Source of the DNA: Aminivibrio pyruvatiphilus
Lineage (GTDB): Bacteria; Synergistota; Synergistia; Synergistales; Aminobacteriaceae
DNA: 64,000 nucleotides
Assembly: GCF_004366815.1 (NCBI RefSeq)
Contig: NZ_SORI01000006.1
Span: forward strand, 103,677-167,676
Direction of reading: 5' to 3'
Below the pieces are notes generated by a model. That model did no database searches, had not been told where the DNA came from, and worked only from the letters and a program-made list of their open reading frames with translations. Positions 53,144-61,323 of this stretch are shown in pieces. The first letter of the stretch is position 1. Each line of letters begins with the position of its first letter. The position numbers were made by a program, and so were the translations under genes.

Positions 53144-53172
53144 TTGATTACGGGCCGCTTGAAACGTATTAT
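53144..53172 (+). promoter_or_regulatory. Sigma-70-type promoter for corA
   Basis: TTGATT (53144-53149) and TATTAT (53167-53172) are separated by 17 bases. The 5' leader to ATG 53253 is about 75 bases. I see no M-box-like riboswitch. Confidence 0.6.
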
Positions 53173-53252
53173 AGATTCAGGACCGCCGGGGCGGTTTGCC
53201 GAACTGCCCGCCCGGGCTGTCAGCCGTTTGAATAAGCAGGGGTGAAGAGAAA

Positions 53253-54338
53253 ATGCCAGCCTCGAAAAGAAGTGAGCGAAGAAAACACGCCGGATACGCA
53301 ACCAAGGCCGGCATGTCACCAGGCACAATGGTGTTTATAGGTGAGCAGCAGGTGGACAAAGCCCGCATCGACATCATCCGGTATGATGACGCCGGATTGA
53401 AAGAAATGAGCGACGTCTCTCCGGAACAATGCCGGGACTGTTCCGCTGCCTCCGGCGTGACGTGGATCAATGTCAACGGCATTCATAACGTCGCCCTGAT
53501 TGAGTCGCTGGGGAAGCACTTTGATCTGCACCCCCTGACGCTGGAAGATATCGTCAACACCACCCAGCGGCCGAAAGTTGAAGAATTTCCGGACTATGTC
53601 TATGCCGTCCTGAAAATGATGGCCTTTGATGATGCTGCGAACAGGCTCGAGATTGAACACGTCAGCCTGATCTTTGGAGAGAACTATGTCATTTCCTTCC
53701 AGGAGCACGAAGGAGACGTGTTTGACTCTGTTCGGGAGCGGATCAGGAACTCTAAGGGACGAATCCGTTCACTGAAAGCGGATTTTCTTGCCTACGCTCT
53801 CATGGATGCCGCGGTGGATCATTATTTCCTGGCCCTTGAGCGTATCGGGGACCGGATCGAGAACATGGACGACCGTATCCTGGTTCATCCCAGGCCGGGG
53901 GATATTCAGGAAGTTCATAAGCTGAAACGGGAAATTCTGAGCTTCCGCAAGGCCGTCTGGCCCCTGCGCGAAGAGGTGGGCGCACTGGAAAAGAGCGAAA
54001 CCGTCCTGATCCGGCCGGAAACAAGGGTCTTTCTGCGGGATCTGTACGACCACATCATCCAGGTCATCGACATGGTGGAAACGTTCCGGGACATTCTTGG
54101 CGGCATTCATGATACCTACCTGTCCAGCGTCAGCAACCGCATGAACGAAATCATGAAGGTGCTCACCATCATTTCCACGATCTTCATCCCCATGACGTTC
54201 ATCGCCGGAGTGTACGGAATGAACTTTACATACATGCCCGAGCTGAAATGGCCCTTCGGCTACTACCTGATCTGGGGCGTCATGATTACGGTAGCCCTCA
54301 GCCTTGTTTCCTTTTTCAAACGAAGGAAATGGTTTTGA
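53253..54338 (+). CDS. corA: CorA family magnesium/cobalt transporter
   Basis: The 361-residue protein is a normal-length CorA. The long cytoplasmic domain includes 'HFDLHPLTLEDIVNTTQRPK' and 'FPDYVYAVLKMMAF'. The C-terminus has two helices, with the selectivity motif GMN (322-324) in 'FIAGVYGMNFTYMPELKWPF', and ends in the basic 'FKRRKWF'. CorA pentamers import Mg2+ down the membrane potential. GGGGTGAAG before ATG 53253 and a good promoter at 53144-53172 support the start. It is a single-gene unit. Confidence 0.95.
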   Translation: MPASKRSERRKHAGYATKAGMSPGTMVFIGEQQVDKARIDIIRYDDAGLKEMSDVSPEQCRDCSAASGVTWINVNGIHNVALIESLGKHFDLHPLTLEDIVNTTQRPKVEEFPDYVYAVLKMMAFDDAANRLEIEHVSLIFGENYVISFQEHEGDVFDSVRERIRNSKGRIRSLKADFLAYALMDAAVDHYFLALERIGDRIENMDDRILVHPRPGDIQEVHKLKREILSFRKAVWPLREEVGALEKSETVLIRPETRVFLRDLYDHIIQVIDMVETFRDILGGIHDTYLSSVSNRMNEIMKVLTIISTIFIPMTFIAGVYGMNFTYMPELKWPFGYYLIWGVMITVALSLVSFFKRRKWF

Positions 54339-54505
54339 AGGGGGGGAAATCCGCAATAATCGCCGCCATGCACGGGGACAGGTCCAGGAAGGTGCTGATT
54401 GTCCCGGCATGAGTTAACTATGGCGGTTTTGCATCGGAACCACCACCGGCATCGGTTTTCCGGTACGTTCATGATCCGGCCGGTGATTTCTTTCTGACGA
54501 CTTTC

Positions 54506-54745
54506 TTATTTTCCGCAGACCAGGCTCATCAGCAGGACGATCAGCAAAGGCAGGCCAACAAGAAAGCCTATCATCCAGAAAGCCCCCGCCCGGCTGCCGA
54601 GGTTGAGAGTCCATCCCATCCACGGGATGGACTTCGGAACCCAGGTCCGGCTGTCTTTCTTGCTGAAGTAGAAGCCCACCGACCAGTTGTCGGGGTTGTT
54701 CCATTCCGCCTGGTTGATTTCTTTCTGATTTTCCTTCTGCTCCAT
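54506..54745 (-). CDS. Small membrane protein with DUF5808-like motif
   Basis: The 79-residue product has 'NPDNWSVGFYFSKKDSRTWV' and 'GWTLNLGSRAGAFWMIGFLV', the pattern of the DUF5808 domain ('NW..G.FY...D.R..VPK......TLN'), followed by one membrane helix near the C-terminus. Its function is unknown. A start at ATG 54745 is preferred over the longer frame in another phase. Confidence 0.72.
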   Translation of the reverse strand: MEQKENQKEINQAEWNNPDNWSVGFYFSKKDSRTWVPKSIPWMGWTLNLGSRAGAFWMIGFLVGLPLLIVLLMSLVCGK

Positions 54746-54888
54746 TTCGCTCCCCCGTCATCGGATACGACCTTCAGCGGTTCTGTGACCTTCCCTGCAC
54801 CATGGGGGCATCGGGGTTTGTTTGTCTTCAGAAAGGGATAGGGATTGAGAAACGGGATGTATTAACGAATCGACGTCTCCATGTGTTT

Positions 54889-55158
54889 TTATAACTTTTT
54901 GTACACATCTCTTCTGTGGGCAATCCGGACAACGTGCACAAGGAGAACACTGTCATTGATTTCATAGACAATACGGATGTCTCCTACACAAACACGCCAG
55001 GTATCCGGAATTCCTTTCAAAGGTGCGCAACCCCGGGGTCTTGGATCAGACGCCAGAGTCCGCAGAACTTCAGCAATACGGCGTTGGTACGTCCGGTCAA
55101 AACCCGCAATTGCCTTGACGGCATCATTCTTGATCGATACCGAATACGTCGGGCTCAA
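54889..55158 (-). CDS. RelE/ParE-family toxin
   Basis: The 89-residue basic protein follows the RelE pattern: 'YSVSIKNDAVKAIAGFDRTY', 'LASDPRPRGCAPLKGIPDTW', 'RVCVGDIRIVYEINDSVLLV' and a C-terminal 'VVRIAHRRDVYKKL'. It is most like ribosome-dependent mRNA interferases. Its ATG overlaps the antitoxin stop by four bases. It is not closely similar to the RelE-like protein at 28748, so the two modules are separate acquisitions. Confidence 0.88.
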   Translation of the reverse strand: MSPTYSVSIKNDAVKAIAGFDRTYQRRIAEVLRTLASDPRPRGCAPLKGIPDTWRVCVGDIRIVYEINDSVLLVHVVRIAHRRDVYKKL

Positions 55159-55364
55159 AGCCCAAGCTCCTTCAAAGCTTCTTCCAGCGGGATGCTTGGC
55201 TCATCCTTGTGCGCCGCGATGTAAGCCGCATCCTCAGCATCTTCCTGATCTTCAAGAAAACGGAGAAAAGCGGCGTAATCAAGCAGCTTTCTGATGTCGT
55301 CAGGGCTCATGGAGTCAACTATTCTGCGCAATTCTTCTTTTTCCTGAAAGGCGGCAACGGCCAT
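55155..55364 (-). CDS. Antitoxin of the RelE-type module
   Basis: The 69-residue acidic protein ('RRIVDSMSPDDIRKLLDYAA', 'DEPSIPLEEALKELGL') resembles small antitoxins paired with RelE toxins; no classic DNA-binding domain is clear. ATG 55364 is used because AAAGGAG lies upstream; an in-frame TTG three codons earlier has no room for a site. The C-terminal 'IPLEEALKELGL' is the usual toxin-binding tail. Confidence 0.8.
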   Translation of the reverse strand: MAVAAFQEKEELRRIVDSMSPDDIRKLLDYAAFLRFLEDQEDAEDAAYIAAHKDEPSIPLEEALKELGL

Positions 55365-55513
55365 GGAAATCAACTCCTTTCAGTTCATACGTTACGCCAT
55401 GAAAGAATAGACGTCAAGCCGGATCCGGGCAGGGCTCCACCGAAGAAAAAACACCCCGGGAAGAAATACAATTTAAAAACGGGTTCCGCCACAAACAAAA
55501 AAGAAGCAGCTTG

Positions 55514-55541
55514 TTGAAAAACGGACCCCAAGTGCTATCAT
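55514..55541 (+). promoter_or_regulatory. Promoter of the rsgA transcription unit
   Basis: TTGAAA (55514-55519) and TATCAT (55536-55541) are 16 bases apart. They lie about 40 bases before a short leader ORF and about 155 bases before rsgA. Confidence 0.5.
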
Positions 55542-55583
55542 CAGGCGGCGGCACATATTTCTTTCTTAAGGAGCTGTTGTTGT

Positions 55584-55640
55584 ATGTTGAAGACCTGCGC
55601 CCCGGAGATTGCGGCATTCCGGGAGGTGCGTACGAGGTAA
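55584..55640 (+). CDS. Possible 18-codon leader peptide ahead of rsgA
   Basis: ATG 55584 is preceded by AAGGAG (55568-55573) and encodes 'MLKTCAPEIAAFREVRTR' before TAA 55640. Twelve bases after its stop a hairpin begins that traps the rsgA ribosome site. Translation of this ORF could open or close that hairpin. Its reality rests on the ribosome site and the position only. Confidence 0.35.
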   Translation: MLKTCAPEIAAFREVRTR

Positions 55641-55651
55641 GGCCCTGTATA

Positions 55652-55693
55652 CACCTCCCAAAAGACTTCGACAATCTCATCTTTTGGAGGGTG
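55652..55693 (+). promoter_or_regulatory. Hairpin sequestering the rsgA Shine-Dalgarno sequence
   Basis: The arm at 55652-55665 (CACCTCC-C-AAAAGA) pairs with 55680-55693 (TCTTTTGGA-G-GGTG), leaving one bulged base on each side. The GGAGGG ribosome site at 55686-55691 lies wholly in the stem. The TTG start of rsgA follows at 55698. Confidence 0.55.
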
Positions 55694-55697
55694 AAAA

Positions 55698-56789
55698 TTG
55701 AACACTATAGATATGGAAAATCTGGGTCTCGGGCGGGAACTCCTCGCCGGGGCTTCCGTGGCATACCCCGGGCTTTTCCCCGGAAGGATCGTTTCCCAGT
55801 CCAGGGACCTCTACACGGCCGTAGCCGAGAGGGGCGAACTGACGGCGGAGGTTTCGGGAAAGTTCCGTTTTGAGGCCGGAACCCTGTCCCATTTCCCGGC
55901 GGTGGGCGACTTCGTCCTGCTTGACCGGAACGAGGATACAGGCGGCAACGGGATCATCCATGCCGTGCTGCCGAGGAAGAGCGCCTTCATCCGGAAGGCT
56001 GCGGGGACTTCCAACGACGAACAGGTGGTGGCGGCGAACATCGACACCGTGTTTCTCTGCATGTCCCTGAACAGCGATTTCAACCTGCGGAGAATGGAGC
56101 GGTACCTGGGCGTGGCCTGGGACAGCGGAGCCGTTCCGGTGATCGTCCTGACGAAGGCCGATTTGTGCGACGACCTGGCCCGGAGACTTGCGGAGGTAGG
56201 AACCGTGGCCTGCGGGGCGGAGGTGCTGGTAACATCGAGCCTGTCGGAAGACGGATGGATCTCCGTGCGGAGATACCTGGGCCGGGGAAAGACAGTGGCC
56301 TTCATCGGCTCCTCCGGCGTGGGGAAGTCCACCCTGATCAACCGGCTGCTGGGGTGGGACGCCCTGGCGACCAAAGGGCTGCGGAACGACGACAAGGGGC
56401 GCCATACCACAACGAGGCGGGAGCTTATCGTCCTTCCGGAAGGCGGAGCAGTGATCGACACTCCCGGAATGAGGGAGCTGGGCATTGAAAGCGCCGACTT
56501 TTCAAAGGCCTTCGCGGATATCGGGGAACTGGCGGCGGAGTGCCGCTTCCGGGACTGCACTCATTCGGGGGAGCCGGGCTGCGCGGTCCGGCGGGCCATG
56601 GACGAAGGACTGCTTTCGGCGGAACGGCTGGCGGCCTGGAAGAAGCTGAAGAAGGAAGCCGGGTATGAGGGGCTGAACTCCCGGCAGATCGAGTCGGAAA
56701 AACTCTCCGTCATGTTCGCTGACGTGGGCGGCATGAAGAACGCCAGGAAGTTCGCGAAAGAGATAAACAAAAAGCGGCACGGGTACTGA
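55698..56789 (+). CDS. rsgA: Ribosome small-subunit-dependent GTPase A
   Basis: The 363-residue protein has an N-terminal OB-fold ('FPAVGDFVLLDRNED') and a circularly permuted GTPase in the order G4 'VIVLTKADLCDD', G1 'VAFIGSSGVGKSTLINRLLG', G3 'AVIDTPGMRELGI'. A C-terminal zinc knuckle follows ('ECRFRDCTHSGEPGCAVRRA'). RsgA helps the late assembly of the 30S subunit. The start is TTG 55698, six bases after GGAGGG; this rare start and the hairpin over the ribosome site suggest controlled, low expression. The length is slightly above the usual 300 because of extended termini. Confidence 0.95.
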   Translation: MNTIDMENLGLGRELLAGASVAYPGLFPGRIVSQSRDLYTAVAERGELTAEVSGKFRFEAGTLSHFPAVGDFVLLDRNEDTGGNGIIHAVLPRKSAFIRKAAGTSNDEQVVAANIDTVFLCMSLNSDFNLRRMERYLGVAWDSGAVPVIVLTKADLCDDLARRLAEVGTVACGAEVLVTSSLSEDGWISVRRYLGRGKTVAFIGSSGVGKSTLINRLLGWDALATKGLRNDDKGRHTTTRRELIVLPEGGAVIDTPGMRELGIESADFSKAFADIGELAAECRFRDCTHSGEPGCAVRRAMDEGLLSAERLAAWKKLKKEAGYEGLNSRQIESEKLSVMFADVGGMKNARKFAKEINKKRHGY

Positions 56790-56840
56790 AGTCCCTGCGG
56801 CAGTCTCCGGCGTGTGAAGCCTTAAAACGAACGGTACAAC

Positions 56841-56884
56841 AACGCCCCCGCTTTTCCGGCAAGGAAAGGCGGGGGGCGTTTTCC
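56841..56884 (+). terminator. Strong rho-independent terminator after rsgA
   Basis: AACGCCCCCGC...TTTTCC pairs with GGAAA...GCGGGGGGCGTT around a short loop, followed by TTTTCC. It lies about 50 bases past the rsgA stop and could also serve transcripts from the other side. Confidence 0.85.
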
Positions 56885-56950
56885 CTGTGATGGAGCAGAA
56901 AAACTTTCGATTCCGCCACGATTCGTTTTTTAAATTGACGGAGCCGTTCT

Positions 56951-58272
56951 CTACCCCAGGTTAATTTTCAAAAGGCGGCTGGGCCGTCCGACTTCATGCC
57001 GAACATCCGTCCCGACGTATTGTATATAGCTTCCGGCGGATTCAAGTTTCGAAAGAATCCGGTTCATACTTCTGGGACTCACGCCGTAAATACGGGCCAA
57101 ATCAACTGGAGTTACCACGTCGATACGGTACTGTTTCAGCACCTGATCAAGCTTCTGAAGCGTCAAAAGACCTAATCCCGATTTACGGGATATTTCCTGA
57201 AGCCGGTCATTCTGCCTTTTCTGAGGGCTACCGCCTGCAGGAGTCAGGGGTCCTTTGACAGTTTTGTCTCCGAAAACTATATACAGGCTGTTCTCACCTG
57301 AAAGACTTGATTTTTCTCTTCCGTAGTCGGCGTTGCTTTTTGCCTCGAATGCATTCTTTCCCATGCCGATGCCGATATGAACCCTGTTCACAGCCCCATC
57401 CGCAACGAGAGATCCAAGCAGGTCAAAGGATTTGAAGTTTTTTGTCTCATTTCGAAGAGCCGCTGTGTTCGTAAAAATATAATGCCGCCCATTGGTCGCT
57501 CCGATAACTGCCGCTCCTATCTTCTGTCCGAATACATATATGGATTCTGTTACCTGTTTGGTCTTGTAAAAACTTTCGAGTTCGCTTTTTCCATAGACGG
57601 CATAATGGTCCACAACGTCCGTCTCTACAGAAATAACTGAAGCATTGCTTCCGCTGTTCTCTGAAATCTGGTGACGAAGCCGGAGTTTTATGAGCTGCTC
57701 TCTCACAGGTTCGGAAAAAAACATCCGGCGAAAGCACGGGAGACCAGTTTCTTTCAGCCGGGCGTAGGATTCGCTGGATCCATGAATGGAGCAGCTGATT
57801 TTTCCTCTTTTGAAAAGGTCCGTATGGAAATCACAAAGGTAGTCGATATAGTTTTTTCATTGTTTTTGCGCCTTCTTGGAACATACACCTGCAACTGATC
57901 CGGAGAATACCCTATTTCCAGGTATGCGTCGAGAATTATGTTGTTCAGCGTTCCAAATCCATCAAAACTCATTTTTGTGACGTCGTATCCCTTTGAACCT
58001 GCCAGAAGGATACTGCAGGAAAGCGTCATCACATTACAGCTCGTGTGCTCCCACGGGACAAGAGGTTTCACAAGGCCGCTCGCGTAGGTGAAAATCTCGA
58101 AACCAGTAAAGAGAACGCCTTCGAGTTCCCGCTGCCTTGACTCCAGCATTTCCACGGCCTCACAATAGTTTCGATACACCATCGGGACCAGGTCGATGTA
58201 AGGTTCGCTCTTCTCAGCAACCTTCATTACGTGGGCAACACTGTCAGCCGGGCCAAGAACTCCTATGATCAC
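56951..58272 (-). pseudogene. Opp-linked transcriptional regulator, interrupted by a one-base frameshift
   Basis: Two frames together encode one protein of about 440 residues. The first (58272-57754, GTG start) reads from 'IIGVLGPADSVAHVMKVAEK' to 'VYVPRRRKNNEK'. At an A6 run on the coding strand (57857-57852) the sense moves to another frame: 'NYIDYLCDFHTDLFKRGKIS', 'GSSESYARLKETGLPCFRRM', and on through 'FFSEPVREQLIKLRLRHQIS' to the end. One extra A would restore a single frame. The C-terminus has a winged-helix-like region ('VTPVDLARIYGVSPRSMNRI', 'LSKLESAGSYIQYVG'). I do not recognise the family. Its place after oppF suggests control of peptide uptake. Pseudogene, slippage or sequencing error are all possible. 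Confidence 0.75.
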
Positions 58273-58427
58273 TTCATGCCACCGCCTTTTTCATCCCTGC
58301 TTTTCATTCCGGATTTCAGACGCCCAAACCGGACTGTTTTATTGTACAACGTGACGCGGGATTCATTCCCTGCCTTTCATCATCCAGCTGCCGGCACTGA
58401 TTTTTCATTCCTATACGGGACCATATG

Positions 58428-58460
58428 TGAAACGTCCCGGGAAAAAACCGGGACGTTTCA
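58428..58460 (-). terminator. Hairpin directly after oppF
   Basis: A perfect 13-bp stem (TGAAACGTCCCGG at 58428-58440 with its complement at 58448-58460) closes a 7-base loop. It begins two bases after the oppF stop. No T-run follows on the minus strand, so it may stabilise the mRNA end or give partial termination before the regulator gene. Confidence 0.6.
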
Positions 58461-58462
58461 AG

Positions 58463-59434
58463 CTACATTTCGCCGTTATGCAGCAAGCATGCCACAAAAT
58501 GCCCATTAGCCACTTCCCTGAGTTCAGGATTTCTGCCGACACATTTTTCGGTGGCAAAATCACACCTGGGGGCAAAACGGCAGCCGGGTGCGGGGTCAAT
58601 AGGATTGCCGACCTCCCCCCTGATGACTGTCGGCCTGGCATGCCTCTTCGAAAGGTTGGGCACGGGAATCGCCGCAAGAAGGGCTTTCGTATAGGGGTGA
58701 AGCGGGTGAGAGAACAGTTCATCAGACGAAGCTTTTTCAACACATTGTCCGAGGTACATCACGGCTATTTCATCGGAGATATGTTTGACGACCGAAAGAT
58801 CGTGGGTGATAAAAATGTAAGTAAGACCCTTTTCTTCCTTCAGATCCATGAGAATATTGATAATCTGCGCCTGTATCGAAACATCCAGAGCGGAAACCGG
58901 TTCATCGCAGATTATGAATTTAGGATCTAGAGCGAGAGCCCGGGCAATGCCTATTCTCTGCCTGCGGCCCCCATCCAGTTCATGGGGGTAGGAATCTCTC
59001 AGCCGCGGAGCAAGCCCGACTACATCCATCATTCTGTCTACACGGTCATCAATTTCCTTTCTGCTGCCGCAGAGACGATTGACCTTCAAAGGATCGGATA
59101 TGATCTGGGCGACACTCATACGCGGATCGATGCTTGAATAGGGATCCTGAAATATCATCTGCATTTTCAGGCGGGTCTTTCGAAGCTGTTTCTCATTCAT
59201 GGAGACTATATCCTCTCCTTCGAGAAACACTTCGCCGCCGGTGGGTTCTGTAAGGCGCAGTATCGTTTTTCCAAGTGTGGATTTCCCGCAGCCCGATTCG
59301 CCCACGACACCGAGAGTCCTGCCTTCGTCAATCGTGAAGGAAACGTCGTCAACCGCATGAAGAAGGCCCTTTTTCGTCCTGAAATATTTTTTCAGGTTAT
59401 TTACGACCAGTATAGGCTTTTTTTTCTCACTCAT
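58463..59434 (-). CDS. oppF: Oligopeptide/dipeptide ABC transporter ATP-binding protein (OppF)
   Basis: The 323-residue ATPase has Walker A 'LGVVGESGCGKSTLGKTIL', a Q-loop 'MQMIFQDPYSSIDPRM', signature region 'SYPHELDGGRRQRIGIARAL' (ELDGG in place of ELSGG) and Walker B 'KFIICDEPVSALD'. The C-terminus has the oligopeptide-type 'PGCRFAPRCDFATEKC' cysteine motif. It powers peptide import with OppD. ATG 59434 is used; the longer frame lies in oppD. The signature serine is replaced by aspartate, a change tolerated in some ABC proteins. Confidence 0.93.
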   Translation of the reverse strand: MSEKKKPILVVNNLKKYFRTKKGLLHAVDDVSFTIDEGRTLGVVGESGCGKSTLGKTILRLTEPTGGEVFLEGEDIVSMNEKQLRKTRLKMQMIFQDPYSSIDPRMSVAQIISDPLKVNRLCGSRKEIDDRVDRMMDVVGLAPRLRDSYPHELDGGRRQRIGIARALALDPKFIICDEPVSALDVSIQAQIINILMDLKEEKGLTYIFITHDLSVVKHISDEIAVMYLGQCVEKASSDELFSHPLHPYTKALLAAIPVPNLSKRHARPTVIRGEVGNPIDPAPGCRFAPRCDFATEKCVGRNPELREVANGHFVACLLHNGEM

Positions 59435-60434
59435 CTGTTTCCCTCCCCGTACCGCCGCCATAAAGATGACATGCGACCCTGTGAGTGCCTTCCACGGAAA
59501 ATCCAGGCTGGACCTCTCTGCAGATGTCCATGCAGCGCGGACATCGGGGATTGAACTTGCAGCCCGTTGGAAGATCCGTAGGATCCGGCATAAGACCTTC
59601 GATAGGGTACAGACGGTCAGTCTTCTTCTCCAGGTCCGGCAGGGAACCGAAGAGTCCGGTGGTATAGGGGTGCTGCATTTTTCCTGAGTAAATCTCCTCA
59701 ACGGAACCTATCTCTATGATCTCTCCGGCATACATGATAGCTACGTTATCGCACATCTGGGCTACAATTCCGAGATCATGGGTGATGAGGATCATAGCGG
59801 TCCCGAGCTTCTCGCGAAGCTCGTCAATCATGGCAAGAACCTGGGCCTGGATAGTCACATCCAGTGCGGTCGTAGGCTCATCGGCTATGATGAGGACCGG
59901 CTCACAGACAAGGGCGATTGCTATCACGACACGCTGCTTCATCCCTCCGCTCAGCTGGTGAGGGAAATCATACTTTCGCTCCTTTTGAATACCGACGAGT
60001 TCAAGTGTCCTGTCAACTTGTTCTTCGATCTTTTCCGGTGAAAGTTCTTCCTTGTTATGGAATTTGAGCGCTTCTGCAATCTGGTCTCCGACCTTCATGA
60101 TAGGATTGAGGGCAGACATGGGGTCCTGAAAAATAATGGCGATCTTTTCCCCCCGTATGCCGTGGCGCATAAGATTTTCAGGGACTTCAAGCAGATTCTT
60201 CCCTTCAAATTCTATCGTTCCGTTAACAACCTTTGCAGTACGGTCGGGCAGGACCCGCAGTATCGCGTAGGCTGTAGTGGTTTTCCCGGCACCTGTTTCA
60301 CCCACCAGACCCAACGTCTCGCCTTTTTTGAGGGAGAGACTGACTCCGTTGACTGCGTACACAGTTTCTCTTCGCGCTTTGTAGACCACCTGGAGATTCT
60401 CAACTTTCAGCAGCATGTTATTCGATGTATTCAT
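59427..60434 (-). CDS. oppD: Oligopeptide/dipeptide ABC transporter ATP-binding protein (OppD)
   Basis: The 335-residue ATPase has Walker A 'LGLVGETGAGKTTTAYAIL', Q-loop 'IAIIFQDPMSALNPIMKVG', signature 'FPHQLSGGMKQRVVIAIAL' and Walker B 'VLIIADEPTTALDVTIQAQ'. The C-terminal 'TGCKFNPRCPRCMDICREV' matches peptide-type ABC ATPases. ATG 60434 has GGAGG eight bases upstream; an ATG five codons earlier overlaps the oppC stop but has a poor site. The gene overlaps oppF by eight bases. Confidence 0.94.
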   Translation of the reverse strand: MNTSNNMLLKVENLQVVYKARRETVYAVNGVSLSLKKGETLGLVGETGAGKTTTAYAILRVLPDRTAKVVNGTIEFEGKNLLEVPENLMRHGIRGEKIAIIFQDPMSALNPIMKVGDQIAEALKFHNKEELSPEKIEEQVDRTLELVGIQKERKYDFPHQLSGGMKQRVVIAIALVCEPVLIIADEPTTALDVTIQAQVLAMIDELREKLGTAMILITHDLGIVAQMCDNVAIMYAGEIIEIGSVEEIYSGKMQHPYTTGLFGSLPDLEKKTDRLYPIEGLMPDPTDLPTGCKFNPRCPRCMDICREVQPGFSVEGTHRVACHLYGGGTGRETDE

Positions 60435-60448
60435 AAGCCTTTCCTCCA

Positions 60449-61321
60449 TCAGTCCCTGAGCCTCGGATCAAGAGCGTCCCGCAGACCATCTCCCACCAGG
60501 TTGAAGGAGAGAGCCGTCAGCAGGATTGCAATCCCGGGGAAGATGATCATATGCGGAGCAGTTATGATGAATTCCCGCGCCTCGCTCAGGAGGGCTCCCC
60601 ACTCGGGGGTGGGAGGGCTTACGCCCAAACCGATGTAGGACATGCTTGAAACCTGCAGAGTAATGGCCGAAAGGTTAATCGTCATGCTTACAATCATGGC
60701 ACCAAGTGAATTTGGAATAACGTGCCGGAAAATCAGGTGGTAATCCCTGCTGCCGTAGGATCGTGCGGCATCGATGTACTCCTGTCCGACAAGAGAAATC
60801 ATTATGGACCTGGCCGTTCGTACACTTGCAGGAATTCTCGCTATTAGCATCGCAATCACAAGGTTAAAAATCGATCCCCCCAAAGCTGCCACAACCGCCA
60901 GAGCGAGCAGCTGTCCTGGAATAGCCTGGAACACGTCAAGGACGCGCATCAAAATGTTGTCGAACCATCTGCTGTAGAACGCAGCACACGCTCCGAGGAT
61001 AATGCCGATTACCTCAGCGATAAAAGTCGCAGGGAACGCTATCATCATTGTGTATTTTGTCCCGTGAAGAACTCGCGTAAAAATATCCCGCCCGTAGGCA
61101 TCTGTACCGAACCAGTGTTCGGCGCTTGGCCCCTGGAGGCGTATTCGGATGTTCTGCTTTACACCATTCTCAAAGGGAGTCACAAACTCTCCGAATATGA
61201 TGACGAGTAAAAGAAGAATTACGACAGCCAGGCCGATCAGGGACACCTTGTTCTGGCTGAAGCGATATATCGTCTCCTGAAGGGGAGACATGCTGCGGGA
61301 GGACTTTTTCCCCATAAACAT
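60449..61321 (-). CDS. oppC: Oligopeptide/dipeptide ABC transporter permease (OppC)
   Basis: The 290-residue permease has an N-terminal OppC region ('MSPLQETIYRFSQNKVSLIG', 'SAEHWFGTDAYGRDIFTRVL') and six membrane helices, with the EAA loop 'EYIDAARSYGSRDYHLIFRH'. It forms the channel with OppB. ATG 61321 follows AGGGGG and starts two bases after the oppB stop. The C-terminal 'LVGDGLRDALDPRLRD' is usual for the family. Confidence 0.94.
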   Translation of the reverse strand: MFMGKKSSRSMSPLQETIYRFSQNKVSLIGLAVVILLLLVIIFGEFVTPFENGVKQNIRIRLQGPSAEHWFGTDAYGRDIFTRVLHGTKYTMMIAFPATFIAEVIGIILGACAAFYSRWFDNILMRVLDVFQAIPGQLLALAVVAALGGSIFNLVIAMLIARIPASVRTARSIMISLVGQEYIDAARSYGSRDYHLIFRHVIPNSLGAMIVSMTINLSAITLQVSSMSYIGLGVSPPTPEWGALLSEAREFIITAPHMIIFPGIAILLTALSFNLVGDGLRDALDPRLRD

Positions 61322-61323
61322 GT

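Noticed and set aside
52966..53252. Possible magnesium riboswitch (M-box) upstream of corA
   Set aside because: The pairing near 53070-53120 lies upstream of the likely corA promoter, and the conserved M-box motifs are absent.
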